Below are positions 1 to 10,405 of a DNA stretch of 64,000 bases, in pieces. Under the pieces are notes generated by a model that made no database searches, had not been told where the DNA came from, and worked only from the letters and a program-made list of their open reading frames with translations. Made by a program: the position numbers and the translations under genes. Position 1 is the first letter of the stretch, and each line of letters opens with the position of its first letter. The stretch covers positions 3,710,658 through 3,774,657 of the forward strand of contig NW_024738608.1 of the NCBI RefSeq assembly GCF_018991925.1, in the 5' to 3' direction. Source of the DNA: Homarus americanus. Lineage: Eukaryota > Arthropoda > Malacostraca > Decapoda > Nephropidae.

Positions 1-184
1 TCTCCTCACAACAACCCATGTAGTGTGGTGTGTTCTCTCCTCACAACACACCACCAGAGAGAGTGTGTGGTCTTATCCCCCACACACACACCATGTTTCC
101 GCTCTATATGCTAACCTACTCGGTGATAATTTTATGTCTACTTATATAAACATCAAGTGTATATAGTGTGCACTGAGTCACGTA

Positions 185-2060
185 TTGGTGTTAAGTAAGA
201 AAGTAAGAAAGACCGCTGTCCTGACTAATTCTTCCTCTAGTAAATCCTTCTGGTCCTTAACTAAAAACATCTGTAACAACTTCTGCACGCCTTCTTTTCC
301 TCCCCTCTTCCGTCCTAATAACTCTATAGCCAACTTCCCTGACAAAGCCAACCCTTGGCACCTTATTCTCCTCTAATTCCACCTTAGACGATTCCCACTC
401 TATCCCTCCACTCTACACCTCCTACTGAACGTATGCACTTTCCTATAATCTCCACTCGCAGGGTTGCCGGTGTGTTATCCAGGTTGGATGTGAGTAAGGC
501 GCATGGACCGGACGGAATACCCTCGTGTTCTGAGGAGTGTGCTGAAGCCCTGCCCCTGTGCTTGCTCGCCTTTCGCCTTTGCCTCAAAAACCAAACATTT
601 CCTTCTTATTGAAGCATGCCTTGGTTCAGCCCATCCCGAAGAAGGGTGACCATTCTAATCCTCTAACTATCGCCCCATTGCCCTAACTTCATCCCTCTCT
701 AAGATTTTCGAAACTATCTTGAACTCCCATTTTCCGTCACCTTGAACGCCTTTTCTTTTGTCGGATCACCAGTATGGCTTTCACCAGGCGAGATCTACTG
801 GTGATCTGCTCTCCTATTGCACCCATCTTTGGTCATCCTCTCTAGGGACTGTGGGGAAACTTTTGTCGTGGCCCTCGACATCTCCAAAGCATTTGACAGG
901 GTATGGCACAAGTCTTTGCTATCTAAACTTCCCTTTTGGTTTCCTTTCCCCACTTTGTTCTCTCATCTCTAGCTTCCTGAGAACCGATCCATAGCAGTTG
1001 TTGTCGAGGGATCGATTTCTCGCTCTTTCTTACCAATAGTGGAGTCCCATAGGGTTCTGTTCTTTCACCAACTGTCTTCCTTCGTTTTATCAATTATTTA
1101 CTTCACACTACAACTAATTCTATCCATTCTTACGCCAATGATTCTACTCTTCACTCTTCCTCACATTTTCCCCTTCTCCTAACTCTCAAACTAGATCTGT
1201 TTCTAGAGCTGATATCATAACTTCTATCAACGCGATCTGTGCAGCATCTCTGAATGGGGAGATACAAACTTGGTTAAGTTCAATAGTAATAAAACTCAAT
1301 ATTTACCCATTACACTTTGTAAATTAGACGATCTCCCAATTACATTTCAGGACGCTATCATCCCCCAAATTCTGAAATAAATATGTTAGGCCTCACCATT
1401 TCCAATATGTCCTGAAATCACACATCCTTAGTATAACTAAAGTTGCCTCCCGAAAGTTGGGAATGCTGTACAGATGCCGCAGCTACTTCACCCTGAGCAG
1501 TTGCTCCAAGTATATAAGGGATTCATTCGTTCTAACTTGGAGTACTGCTCTCATATCTGGGGTGGCTCTTCTTCTGTCCAACTATTAGATAGGTGGAATC
1601 AAAGGCATTTCGTCTTATTAACTCTCCTCCTTTAGTCGACGATCTTCTTCCTTTCTTCGCCGCAATGTTGCTTCACTCTCTCTCTTTACAGGTACTTTAA
1701 CGGGCAATGTTCAGTGGATTTGGCATCCTGTGTACCGCCGGTAAGGCCGTGGTCGTAACACACGTCTTGCCCGCGGTGCCCACCGTTTTCCGTGGATGTC
1801 GGTCACACGAGAATAACCCGTTATAGTACTTTTTCTTCTCGCACAGCCAAGCTGTGGAATGCTCTGCCTTCTTCTGTGTTTCCATGCTCTTACAATCTGT
1901 CTCACTTTAAAACGCTGGTTTTCCGGCATCTTCGTGGTGTAGATTAATACAGTATAACCTTTTTTCTATATTTACAATTCCATTCTTTTTTTTTCGTCCC
2001 CAGGCCCTGCTTGGGTCGTTTGACCTGTGCCCGGGAGGGCTAATACCCGTAAAAAAAAAA
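185..2060 (+). mobile_element. 5'-truncated Jockey-like non-LTR retrotransposon (LINE) copy
   Basis: A dead LINE copy on the plus strand. It has reverse-transcriptase coding similarity from about 203 to 1947, then a short 3' untranslated stretch, then a run of 11 A at 2051-2061 followed directly by a GT microsatellite. A poly(A) tail running into a microsatellite is the expected 3' end of a target-primed insertion. No endonuclease domain is visible upstream, so the copy is 5'-truncated or starts outside the window. I saw no target-site duplication. The Jockey assignment rests on the RT motif set and on the C-terminal region after the RT domain (LEYCSHIWGGSS, then RTAKLWNALPSSVFP), which match the arrangement I know from arthropod Jockey-type ORF2 proteins. 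The exact family is not determined. Confidence 0.88.
203..1947 (+). pseudogene. Reverse transcriptase (ORF2) remnant, frameshifted and catalytically dead
   Basis: In intact form this protein would copy LINE RNA into DNA at a nicked target. Recognisable pieces in order: linker SFWSLTKNI (about 257-283); SKAHGPDGIPS (about 492-524); a QPIPKKGDHSNP-like block near 630-660; SDHQYGFHQARSTGDLL (758-808, another frame); VALDISKAFDRVWH (868-909, RT motif A with its catalytic Asp); GVP-stop-GSVLSP (1041-1072, motif B); SYAND (1128-1142, motif C); LEYCSHIWGGSS (1538-1573); RTAKLWNALPSSVFP (1840-1884); terminal FRHLRGVD then TAA at 1945-1947. The pieces lie in different frames, so several indels separate them. 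The usual Gln codon in GVPQG is TAG (1050-1052). The usual YADD box reads YAND, with Asn for the first Asp (AAT at 1137-1139). Several further stops lie between 1378 and 1800. It cannot encode an active enzyme. Confidence 0.9.
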
Positions 2061-2061
2061 A

Positions 2062-2082
2062 GTGTGTGTGTGTGTGTGTGTA
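2062..2082. repeat. (GT)n microsatellite at the LINE 3' end
   Basis: About ten GT units directly follow the poly(A) run of the LINE copy. They may have grown from the retrotransposon tail or been the insertion target. Confidence 0.9.
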
Positions 2083-2185
2083 CAGTTATCACAGCACTAT
2101 ACAACACTAACACGAACCACTACAACACTGTATCTTAGTTACGACACCACAGCTAAGAGAGAAAGAGCCCACTGTCTTAATGTAA

Positions 2186-2255
2186 TAACCTAACCTAACG
2201 CAACCTAACCTAACGTAACGTAACGTAACCTAACATAACCTAACCTAACCTAACC
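2186..2255. repeat. Degenerate (TAACC)n, telomere-like CCTAA tract
   Basis: About 14 units of TAACC, several mutated to TAACG, CAACC or TAACA. The reverse complement is TTAGG, the common arthropod telomere repeat. The tract is short and interrupted, so it is an interstitial tract or dispersed microsatellite rather than a chromosome end. Confidence 0.85.
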
Positions 2256-2367
2256 AATCATCCCCCAATATATCCACAGGTGTCTTCCCTGTCCACCTCA
2301 CCAATCACTAATGACTTGAAAATCACCTCATAATTGGTTCCGGGTCAAAGTTAATGGAGTTTGACCG

Positions 2368-2368
<1 letters not shown>

Positions 2369-2402
<34 letters not shown>

Positions 2403-2433
2403 GAGAGAGATATATATAGATAGATAGATAGAT

Positions 2434-2512
<79 letters not shown>

Positions 2513-2592
2513 TATAGAGAGATAGATAAATATAGATATAGATAGATATAGATATAGACAGACACACATAGACAGACAGACAGATATATAGA
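2369..2592. repeat. (GATA)n microsatellite with GACA tail
   Basis: Nearly uninterrupted GATA units from 2369 to about 2545, with small ATATAG and GAGA interruptions, degrading into GACA/CAGA units to about 2592. The open frames read on the minus strand (strings of IYLS) are products of the 4-bp repeat and not genes. Confidence 0.95.
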
Positions 2593-2674
2593 TGAATAAA
2601 GATTGACAGACAAAAATAGATTAAAATAATAAAAATAAAATGAGTAAAATGTAAGGCAATAAATAAAGTGTAGA

Positions 2675-2717
2675 TGAGAGAGAGAGAGAGAGAGAAAAAA
2701 GAGAGAGAGAGAGAGAG
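2675..2717. repeat. (GA)n microsatellite
   Basis: GA dinucleotides with one AAAAAA interruption near 2695. The tract sits immediately upstream of the large 41-bp array. Confidence 0.95.
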
Positions 2718-2727
2718 TCTCAGTCTT

Positions 2728-5700
2728 AATAGACAGTTCAGAGGTGTTAAAGAGTCCTCCCAGCCCAATAGACAGTCCAGGGGTGTAACGAGTCCCTCCC
2801 AGCCCCAATAGACAGTCCAGGGTGTCAAGTGTCCCCCAGCCCAATAGACAGTCCAGGGGTGTTAAAGAGTCCCTCCCAGCCCTAATAGACAGTCCAGGGG
2901 TGTTAAAGAGTCCTCCCAGCCCTAATAGACAGTCCAGGGTGTTAAAGAGTCCTCCCAGCCCTAATAGACAGTCCAGGGGTGTTAAAGAGTCCCTCCCAGC
3001 CGAATTGACAGTCCAGAGGTGTTAAAGAGTCCCTCCCAGCCCTAAGAGATAGTCCAGAGTTGTGTAAAGAGTCCCTCCCAGCCCTAATAGACAGTCCAGG
3101 GGTGTTAAAGAGTCCCTCCCAGCCCTAATAGACAGTCCAGAGTGTTAAAGAGTCCCCCCAGCCCTAATAGACAGTCCAGGGTGTTAAAGAGTCCCTCCCA
3201 GCCCTAATAGACAGTCCAGGGTGTTAAAGAGTCCCTCCCAGCCCCAATAGATAGTCCAGAGTTGTTAAAGAGTCCCTCCCAGCCCTAATAGACAGTCCAG
3301 GGTGTTAAAGAGTCCTCCCCACAGTCCAGGGGTGTTAAAGAGTCCCTCCCAGCCCTAATAGACAGTCCAGGGGTAAGAAGAGTCCCTCCCAGCCCAATAG
3401 ACAGTCCAGAGGTGCTAAAGAGTCCCTCCCAGCCCAATAGACAGTCCAGGGGTGTAAAGAGTCCCTCCCAGCCCTAATAGACAGTTCAGAGGTGTTAAAG
3501 AGTCCCTCCCAGCCCTAATAGACAGTCCAGGGGTGTTAAAGAGTCCTCCCAGCCCTAATAGACAGTCCAGAGGTGTAAAGAGTCCCTCCCAGCCTAATAG
3601 ACAGTCCAGGGTGTTAAAGAGTCCCTCCCAGCCCCATAGACAGTTCAAGGTGTTAAAGAGTCCCTCCCAGCCCCAATAGACAGTCCCAGGGTGTTAAAGA
3701 GTCCCTCCCAGCCCAATAGACAGTCCAGGGGCGTTAAAGAGTCCCTCCCAGCCCTAATAGACAGTCCAGGGTGTTAAAGAGTCCCACCCAGCCCTAATAG
3801 ACAGTCCAGGGGTGTAAAAGAGTCCCTCCCAGCCCCACAGACAGTCCAGGGGTAAGAAGAGTCCCTCCAGCCCAATAGACAGTCCAGGGTAAGCAAAGAG
3901 TCCCTCCCAGCCCAATAGACAGTTCAGAGGTGTTAAAGAGTCCCCCCAGCCCTAACACAGACAGTTCAGAGGTGTTGAGTCCTCCCAGCCCTAATAGACA
4001 GTCCAGGGGTTAAAGAGTCCCTCCCAGTCCTAAGAGGCAGTTCAGAGGTGTAAAGAGTCCCTCCCAGCCCTAATAGACAGTCCAGAAGTTAAAGAGTCCC
4101 TCCCAGCCTAATACACAGTCCAGGGGAAGAGTCCCTCCAGCCCAATAGACAGTCCACGGTAAAGAGTCCCTCCAGCCCCACAGACAGTCCAGGGGTGAAG
4201 AGTCCCCCCCAGCCCCAATAGATAGTCCAGAGGTGCTAAAGAGTCCCTCCCAGCCCCACAGACAGTCCAGAGGTGTTAAAGAGTCCCTCCCAGCCCCTAA
4301 TAAACAGTCCAGGGGTGTTAAAGAGTCCCTCCAGCCCAAATAGACAGGTCTCAGAGAGGTGTTAAAGAGTCCCTCCCCAGCTCTAATAGACAGTCCAGGG
4401 GTGTAAAGAGTCCCTCCCAGCCCCAATAGACAGTTCAGAGGTGTTAAAGAGTCCCTCCCAGCCCTAATAGACAGTCCAGAGGTGTAAAGAGTCCTTCCGA
4501 GCCCTAATAGACAGTCCAGAGGTGTTAAAGAGTCCCTCCCAGGCCCATAGACAGTCCAGGAGGTGTTAAAGATCCCTCCCAGCCCCATAGACAGTCCACG
4601 GGTGTTAAAGAGTCCCTCCCAGCCCCAATAAACAGTCCAGGGTGTTAAAGAGTCCTCCCAGCCCTATAATAGAGTCCAGAGGTGTTAAAGAGTCCTCCCA
4701 GCCCTAACAGACAGTCCAGAGGTAAAGTGTCCCTCCCAGCCCTAATAGACAGTCCAGGGCTGTTAAAGAGTCCTCCCAGCCCAATAGACAGTCCAGGTGT
4801 TAAAGTGTCCTCCCAGCCCTAATAAACAGTCCACGGGTGTTAAAGAGTCCTCCCAGCCCAATAGACAGTCCAGGGGTGTTAAAGAGTCCCTCCCAGCCCA
4901 ATAGACAGTCCAGGGTTTTGGAGTCCTCCCAGTCCCAATAGACAGTCCAGGTGTTAAAGAGTCCTCCCAGCCCTAATAGACAGTCCAGGGGTGTTAAAGA
5001 GTTCCTCCCAGCCTAATAGACAGTCCAGGGTGTTAAAGAGTCCCTCCCAGCCTAATAGACAGTCCAGGGGTGTTAAGAGTCCCTCCCAGCCCTAATAATC
5101 AGTCCAGGGTGTTAAAGAGTCCCTCCCAGTCCTAAGAGACAGTCCAGTGTAAGAAGAGTCCTCCAGCCTTAATAGACAGTCCAGAGGTGTTAAAGAGTCC
5201 CTCCCAGCCCTAATAGACAGTCCAGGGGTGTTAAAGAGTCCTCCCAGCCTAATAGACAGTCCAGGGTGCTAAAGTCCTCAGCCTAAGAGACAGTCCAGGG
5301 GTGTTAAAAGTCCTCAGCCTAATAGACAGTCCGGGGTGTTAAGAGTCCTCCCAGCCTAATAGACAGTCCAGGGTGTTAAAGAGTCCCTCCAGCCTAATAG
5401 ACAGTCCAGGGTGGTTAAAAGTCCCTCAGCCTAATAGACAGTCAGGGGTGCTAAAAGTCCCTCAGCCCTAAGAGACAGTCCAGGGGTTAAAGTCCTCCCA
5501 GCCTAATAGGCAGTCCAGGGGAGTTAAGAGTCCTCCCAGCCCTAACAGACAGTCCAGAGGTGTTAAAGAGTCCTCCCAGCCCTAATAGACAGTCCAGGGG
5601 TGTTAAAGTCACTCCCAGTCTAATAGACAGTCCACGGGTGCTAAGGGGCCTCCCAGCCCTAAGAGACAGTCCAGTGGTGTTAAGAGTCCCTCCCAGCCCT

Positions 5701-6412
5701 AATAGGCAGTCAGAGGTGTTAAGAGTCCTCCCAGCCCTATAAAGCAGTCAAGGGGTGTTAAAAGTCCTCCCAGCCTAATAGACAGTCCAGGGTGTTAAAA
5801 GTCCTCAGCCCTAATAGACAGTCCAGAGGTGTTAAGAGTCCTCCAGCCCTAATAGACAGTCCAGGGAGTATAAGAGTCCTCAGCCCCAATATACAGTCAA
5901 GGGGTGTTAAAGTCCTCAGCCTAATAGACAGTCCAGGGTGTTAGAGTCCTCCAGCCTAATAGACAGTCCAGAGGTGTTAAGAGTCCTCCAGCCTAATAGA
6001 CAGTCCAGGGGTGTTAAAGGTCCCTCCAGCCTAATAGACAGTCAGAGGTGTTAAGAGTCCTCCCAGCCTAATAGACAGTCCAGGGGTGTTAAGAGTCCTC
6101 CCAGCCCTAACAGACAGTCCAGGGGTGTTAAAGAGTCCTCCCAGCCTAATAGACAGTCAGAGGTGTTAAAGAGTCCCTCCCAGCCCTAATAGACAGTCCA
6201 GAGGTGCTAAAGAGTCCTCCCAGCCTAATAGACAGTCCAGGGGTGTTAAGAGTCCCTCCCAGCCTAATAGACAGTCCAGAGGTGTTAAGAGTCCCTCCAG
6301 CCCCTATACAGACAGTCAGAGGTGCTAAGAGTCCTCAGCCTAATAGACAGTCCAGGGGTGTTAAAGAGTCCCTCCCAGCCCTAATAGACAGTCCAGGGGT
6401 GTTAAGAATCTC
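2728..6412. repeat. Minisatellite array, 41-bp unit, about 3.7 kb
   Basis: Roughly 90 tandem copies of a unit that starts AATAGACAGTCCAGGGGTG, continues TTAAAGAGTCC and ends CTCCCAGCCCT, 41 bp in its longest form. Copies differ by substitutions (GGGG/AGAGG, CCCT/CCC/CCCC) and by many one- to three-base deletions, mostly in C and G runs. Units from about 5270 to 6100 are shorter on average than those before. The open frames of 60-172 codons within it (for example 4070-4588 minus) shift from unit to unit and are not genes. Many deletions fall at homopolymers, so part of the length variation may be sequencing error. Confidence 0.97.
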
Positions 6413-6574
6413 TCGGTCCAGCTAGAGCGAGACCCTGATACCGGAGACACTGAGGATTAGCTCCCAATTAGATTCCAAGAGGAGGCCAGATCAGTCGTCT
6501 GGGCTACTCCAAGTGTTGGTCAGCGTCCTCCCTCTGGTGCTGCTCTTGTTGTTTTAGTTGTTGTTATTGTTTTC
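6413..6574. other. Unique spacer between two arrays
   Basis: About 160 bp of non-repetitive sequence between the 41-bp array and the T/G-rich repeats. I recognise no coding or RNA feature in it. Confidence 0.6.
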
Positions 6575-6683
6575 AGCGGTTTTCGTGTTTTAATTTGTTT
6601 GGCGGTTTTCGTGTTTTAATTTGTTTTGGCGGTTTTCGTGTTTTAATTTGTTTTTGGCGGTTTTCGTGTTTTAATTTGTTTTT
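6575..6683. repeat. Four tandem copies of a 26-28 bp T-rich unit
   Basis: Copies begin near 6575, 6601, 6628 and 6656. Each reads GCGGTTTTCGTG then TTTTAATTTG, with a T run that lengthens by one or two bases per copy (TTTG, TTTTG, TTTTTG). The stepwise T-run growth is typical of replication slippage. Confidence 0.92.
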
Positions 6684-7058
6684 ATTGTTTTGTGTTTTTT
6701 ATTTTGTGTTTTTATTTTGTTGTTTTGTATTTTATTGTTTTGGCGGTTTTTGTTTACGTTGTTTTTGCTGTTTTTTTGCAGTTATTGTTTATTTAGCGGA
6801 TTTTCTTGGTGAGTTTGCTTTGTTTTGGTGTTTTTATTTGCCGTTATTGTTTATTTAGCGGATTTTCTTGGTGTTATTGTTCATTTTGCCGTTCTTGCTG
6901 TTTTTGTTGTTGTTTAGCTGTTTTTGTTGCTTTTTTTGTTCATTTTGTTGTTCTTGCTGGGTTTTTTGGTGTTTTTGCTGTAATTTCTCGTATTAATGTT
7001 TTTGTTAATTTTCCCTCTTTTTTGTGGGTGTTTTTGTTATTTATTGGTGTCTTTGATA
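6684..7058. repeat. T/G-rich degenerate sequence with a 31-bp direct duplication
   Basis: T-rich DNA with scattered TTGTTTT and GTTTTTGTTG words. The 31 bases at 6781-6811 recur exactly at 6843-6873; they contain TTATTTAGCGGATTTTC. The frame at 6806-7498 crosses this region, but its Phe/Cys/Val-rich product is a composition artefact. Confidence 0.75.
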
Positions 7059-9387
7059 TGTCTGTTGCTGTCTGTTGCTGTCTCTGTTGCTGTCCCTGTT
7101 GTGTCTGTTCTGTCCTGTTGCTGTCTCTGTTGTGCTTTGCTGCCCTGTTGCTGTCTCTGTTGTGTCTGTTGCTGTCCCTGTTGCTGTCTCTGTTGTGTCT
7201 GTTGCTGTCCCTGTTGCTGTCTCTGTTGTGTCTGTTGCTGTCCCTATTTGCTGTCTCTGTTGTGCTTGCTGTCTGTTGCTGTCCCTGTTGTGTCTGTTGC
7301 TGTCTGTTGCTGTCTCTGTTGCTGTCCCTGTTGTGTCTGTTCTGTCCCCTGTTGCTGTCCCTATTTGTGTCTGTTGCTGTCCCTTTTGCTGTCTCTGTTG
7401 TGTCTGTTGCTGTCCCTGTTGCTGTCCCTGTTGTGTCTTTTGCTGTCCCTGTTGCTGTCCCTAGTTGTGTCTGTTGCTGTCCCTGTTGCTGTCCCTAATG
7501 TCTGTTGCTGTCTCTGTTGCTGTCCCTGTTGTGTCCCCCCCCTCTGTTGCTGTCCCTGTTGCTGTCCCCTATGTGTCTGTTGCTGTCCCTGTTGCTGTCC
7601 CTGTTGTGTCCTGTGCTGTCCCTGTTGCTGTCCCTGTTGTGTTGCTGTCCCTGTTGCTGTCCCTGTTGTGTCTGTTGTCCCTGTTGCTGTCCCTGTTGTG
7701 TCTGTTGCTGTCCCTGTTGCTGTCCCTGTTGTGTCTGTTGCTGTCCCTGTTGCTGTCCCTGTTGTGTCTGTTGCTGTCCCTGTTGCTGTCTCTGTTGCTG
7801 TCTCTGTTGCTGTCTCTATGTGTCTGTTACTGTCCCTGTTGCTGTCTCTGTTGCTGTCCCTGTTGTGTCTGTTGTGTCTGTTGCTGTCCCTGTTGTGTCT
7901 GTTGCTGTCCCTGTTGCTGTCTCTGTTGTGTCTGTTGCTGTCCCTGTTGCTGTCTCTGTTGCTGTCTCTGTTGCTGTCCCTGTTGTGTCTGTTGCTATCC
8001 CTGTTGCTGTCTTATTGTGTCTGTTGCTGTCCCTGTTGCTATCTCCCTATTGTCTGCTCGCTGTCCTGTTGCTGTCTCTATTGTGTCTGTTGCTGTCCCT
8101 GTTGCTGTCTCTGTTGTGTCTGTTGCTGTCCCATTGCTGTCTCTATGTTGTGTCTGTTGCTGTCCCTGTTGCTGTCTCTGTTGTGTCTGTTGCTGTCCCT
8201 GTTGCTGTCCCTGTTGTGTCTGTTGCTGTCTGCTGCTGCTCTCTGTTGCTGTCCCTGTTGTGTCTGTTGCTGTCCCTGTTGCTGTCCCTGTTGTGTCTGT
8301 TGCTGTCCCTGTTGTCTGTCTCTGTTGTGTCTGTTGCTGTCCCTGTTGCTGTCTCTGTTGCCCCCTGTTGCTGTCTCTGTTGTGTCTGTTGCTGTCCCTG
8401 TTGCTGTCTCTGTTGCTGTCCTGTTGTGTCTGTTGTGTCTGTTGCTGTCCCTGTTATGTCTGTTGCTGTCCCTGTTGCTGTCTCTGTTGTGTCTGTTGCT
8501 GTCCCTGTTGCTGTCTCTGTTGTGTCTGTTGCTGTCCCTGTTGCTGTCTCTGTTGTGTCTGTTACTGTCCCTGTTGCTGTCTCTATTGTGTCTGTTGCTG
8601 TCCCTATTGCTGTCTCTGTTGTGTCTGTTGCTGTCCCTGTTGCTGTCTCTGTTGTGTCTGTTGTCCCTATTGCTGTCCCTATTGTATCTGTTGCTGTCTG
8701 TTGCTGTCTCTGTTGCTGTCCCTGTTGTGTCTGCTGCTGTCCCTATTGCTGTCCCTATTTATGTCTGTTGCTGTCCCTGTTGCTGTCTCTGTTGTGTCTG
8801 TTGCTGTCCCTGTTGCTGTCTCTGTTGCTGTCTCTGTTGCTGTCTCTGTTGTGTCTGTTGCTGTCCCTGTTGCTGTCTCTGTTGCTGTCCTGTTGTGTCT
8901 GTTGTGTCTGTTGCTGTCCCTGTTGTGTCTGTTGCTGTCCTGTTGCTGTCTCTGTTGTGTCTGTTGCTGTCCTGCTGTCTCTCTGTTGCTGTCCCCTGTT
9001 GTGTCTGTTGTGTCTGTTGCTGTCCCAGTTGTGTCTGTTGCTGTCCCTGTTGCTGTCTCTGTTGTGTCTGTTGCTGTCCTGTTGCTGTCTCTGTTGCTGT
9101 CTCTGTTGCTGTCTCTGTTGTGTCTGTTGCTATCCCTGTTGCTGTCTCTGTTGCTGTCCCTGTTGTGTCTGTTGTGTCTGTTGCTGTCCTGTGTGTCTGT
9201 TGCTGTCCGTTGCTGTCTCTGTTGTGTCTGTTGCTGTCCCTGTTGCTGTCTCTGTTGCTGTCCCTGTTGTGTCTGTTGTGTCTGTTACTGTCCCTGTTGT
9301 GTCTGTTGCTGTCCCTGTTGCTGTCTCTGTTGTGTGTGTTGGTGTCTCTGTTGCGTCTGTTGCTGTCTCCTGTTGCGTCTGTTGTCA
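7059..9387. repeat. Minisatellite array, 33-bp compound unit of TGTTGCTGTCC type, about 2.3 kb
   Basis: The core unit is TGTTGCTGTCCC, then TGTTGCTGTCTC, then TGTTGTGTC (33 bp), with many subunit deletions and duplications. Variant blocks containing TGTTGTGTC twice in a row recur near 7859, 8420, 8890, 8999, 9159 and 9262, marking a higher-order pattern. The unit length is divisible by three and the unit lacks stop codons, so all three plus-strand frames stay open for hundreds of codons (6996-9482, 7465-9567, 7505-9424), giving Cys/Leu/Val/Pro strings. I judge these artefacts: several frames are open at once, composition is extreme, and single-base indels swap the frames freely. Confidence 0.96.
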
Positions 9388-9434
9388 GGACTGTCACTCC
9401 CGTTATCATTGCTACTCCCATTAAATCCACAGCC

Positions 9435-9437
<3 letters not shown>

Positions 9438-9478
<41 letters not shown>
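9438..9478. repeat. (GA)n microsatellite
   Basis: About 20 uninterrupted AG units just after the end of the 33-bp array. Confidence 0.97.
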
Positions 9479-9480
<2 letters not shown>

Positions 9481-9650
9481 AAAAACCACAATCCTCTTTT
9501 GGTTCGCCCAAGAACTGTTGTTGACTTTTCCTCTGCTTGGAAGATTAGGGCGCACCGTCTTCCCTAATCCCTCGCCTTCGTTTTGGGATTCGATTCTGGC
9601 CTCCTGATTAGGTTTTACTCAGTCCCTAATTCTCCCCCTTCCCTCTCTCA
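9479..9650. other. Unique spacer
   Basis: About 170 bp of non-repetitive sequence. The word CCTAAT occurs near 9564 and 9632. No gene recognised. Confidence 0.5.
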
Positions 9651-9660
9651 CCCATTTTTT

Positions 9661-9978
9661 TTGGGGAGGAGAGATGATTTGTGTTGGGGAGGAGATGTTT
9701 GTGTTGGGGGAGGTAGGAAAGTGGAGGAGGAGATGTTTGTGTTGGGAGGTACTGGTAAGGGAGGAGATGTTTGTGTTGGGGGAGTGTACTGGTAAGGGGG
9801 GGAGGTACTTAAGGGAAGGGGGAGGGATGTTTGTGTTGGGGGAGGTACTGGTAAGGAGGGGGGGAGATGTTGGGGGGAGGTACTGGTAAGGAGGGGGGAG
9901 GAGATGTTTGTGTAGGAGAGGTACTGGTAAGGGAGGAGGAGGAGATGTTTGTGTTGGGGAGATGTTTGTGTTGGGGAG
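9661..9978. repeat. G-rich minisatellite, about 35-bp unit
   Basis: About eight variable copies built from GGAGATGTTTGTGTTGGGG and GGAGGTACTGGTAAGG. The G runs on the plus strand give quadruplex potential. Unit length varies through gain and loss of G runs. Confidence 0.93.
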
Positions 9979-10013
9979 GAGATAATACAATACAAAATAA
10001 CGCTTTAACAATA
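9979..10013 (+). repeat. Left arm of a distant inverted repeat
   Basis: The sequence ATAACGCTTTAACAATA (9997-10013) is repeated exactly in reverse complement at 10927-10943. The match continues outward with gaps through the GAGATAA word at 9979-9985, matched at 10954-10960. The two arms enclose about 0.9 kb including a G-rich minisatellite. They may be terminal inverted repeats of a small DNA element, but I see no target-site duplication and no transposase. Confidence 0.6.
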
Positions 10014-10144
10014 CTAGCCGTAGAGTCTAGTGCTGGCAGATGAAAGTACCATTCTCACCATCTTCCTCAGCGAAAGGAGGAGGATAGTACTATTCTACTC
10101 GTAAATTGTCTTACTGTGGTGATTCGACTACCAGCAACCCAAGT

Positions 10145-10405
10145 AGAGAGTTGGGTGGGGGAGTGGGAGGGTGGGGGTGGGGAGGGTGAAGTGGGGAGGT
10201 GGGGAGGCAGGAGATTGGGGCAGGGAGGTGGGAGGCAGGGGAGGGTGGGGAGGCAGGGGAGGTGGGGGAGGCAGGGGAGGTGAAGTGGGGAGGTGAGGGT
10301 GGGGAGGGTGGGGGTGGGAGGTGGGGAGAGGCAGGGGAGGGTGGGGGGAGGCAGGAGGGTGAGGGAGGTGGGAAGGCAGGGAGGGTGGGAGGCAGGAGGG
10401 TGCGA
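10145..10405. repeat. G-rich minisatellite (GGGAGGCAGGGGAGGTG type), quadruplex-prone
   Basis: Repeats of about 17-18 bp of the form GGGGAGGCAGGGGAGGTG. The stretch at 10153-10190 has consecutive runs of three or more G separated by one to three bases, which fits the canonical quadruplex pattern several times over. Confidence 0.92.

Noticed and set aside
2186..2255. CCTAA tract considered as a chromosome end
   Set aside because: Only about 70 bp, degenerate, and followed by more than 60 kb of other sequence. Further tracts occur in the opposite orientation.
6806..7498. Phe/Cys/Val-rich 230-codon frame resembling a multi-pass membrane protein
   Set aside because: Hydrophobicity follows from T-rich DNA and the 33-bp array. 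There is no conserved motif and overlapping alternative frames are open.
6996..9567. Plus-strand frames of 639-828 codons rich in Cys, Val, Leu and Pro
   Set aside because: They are simultaneous translations of a 33-bp repeat, and all three phases are open.
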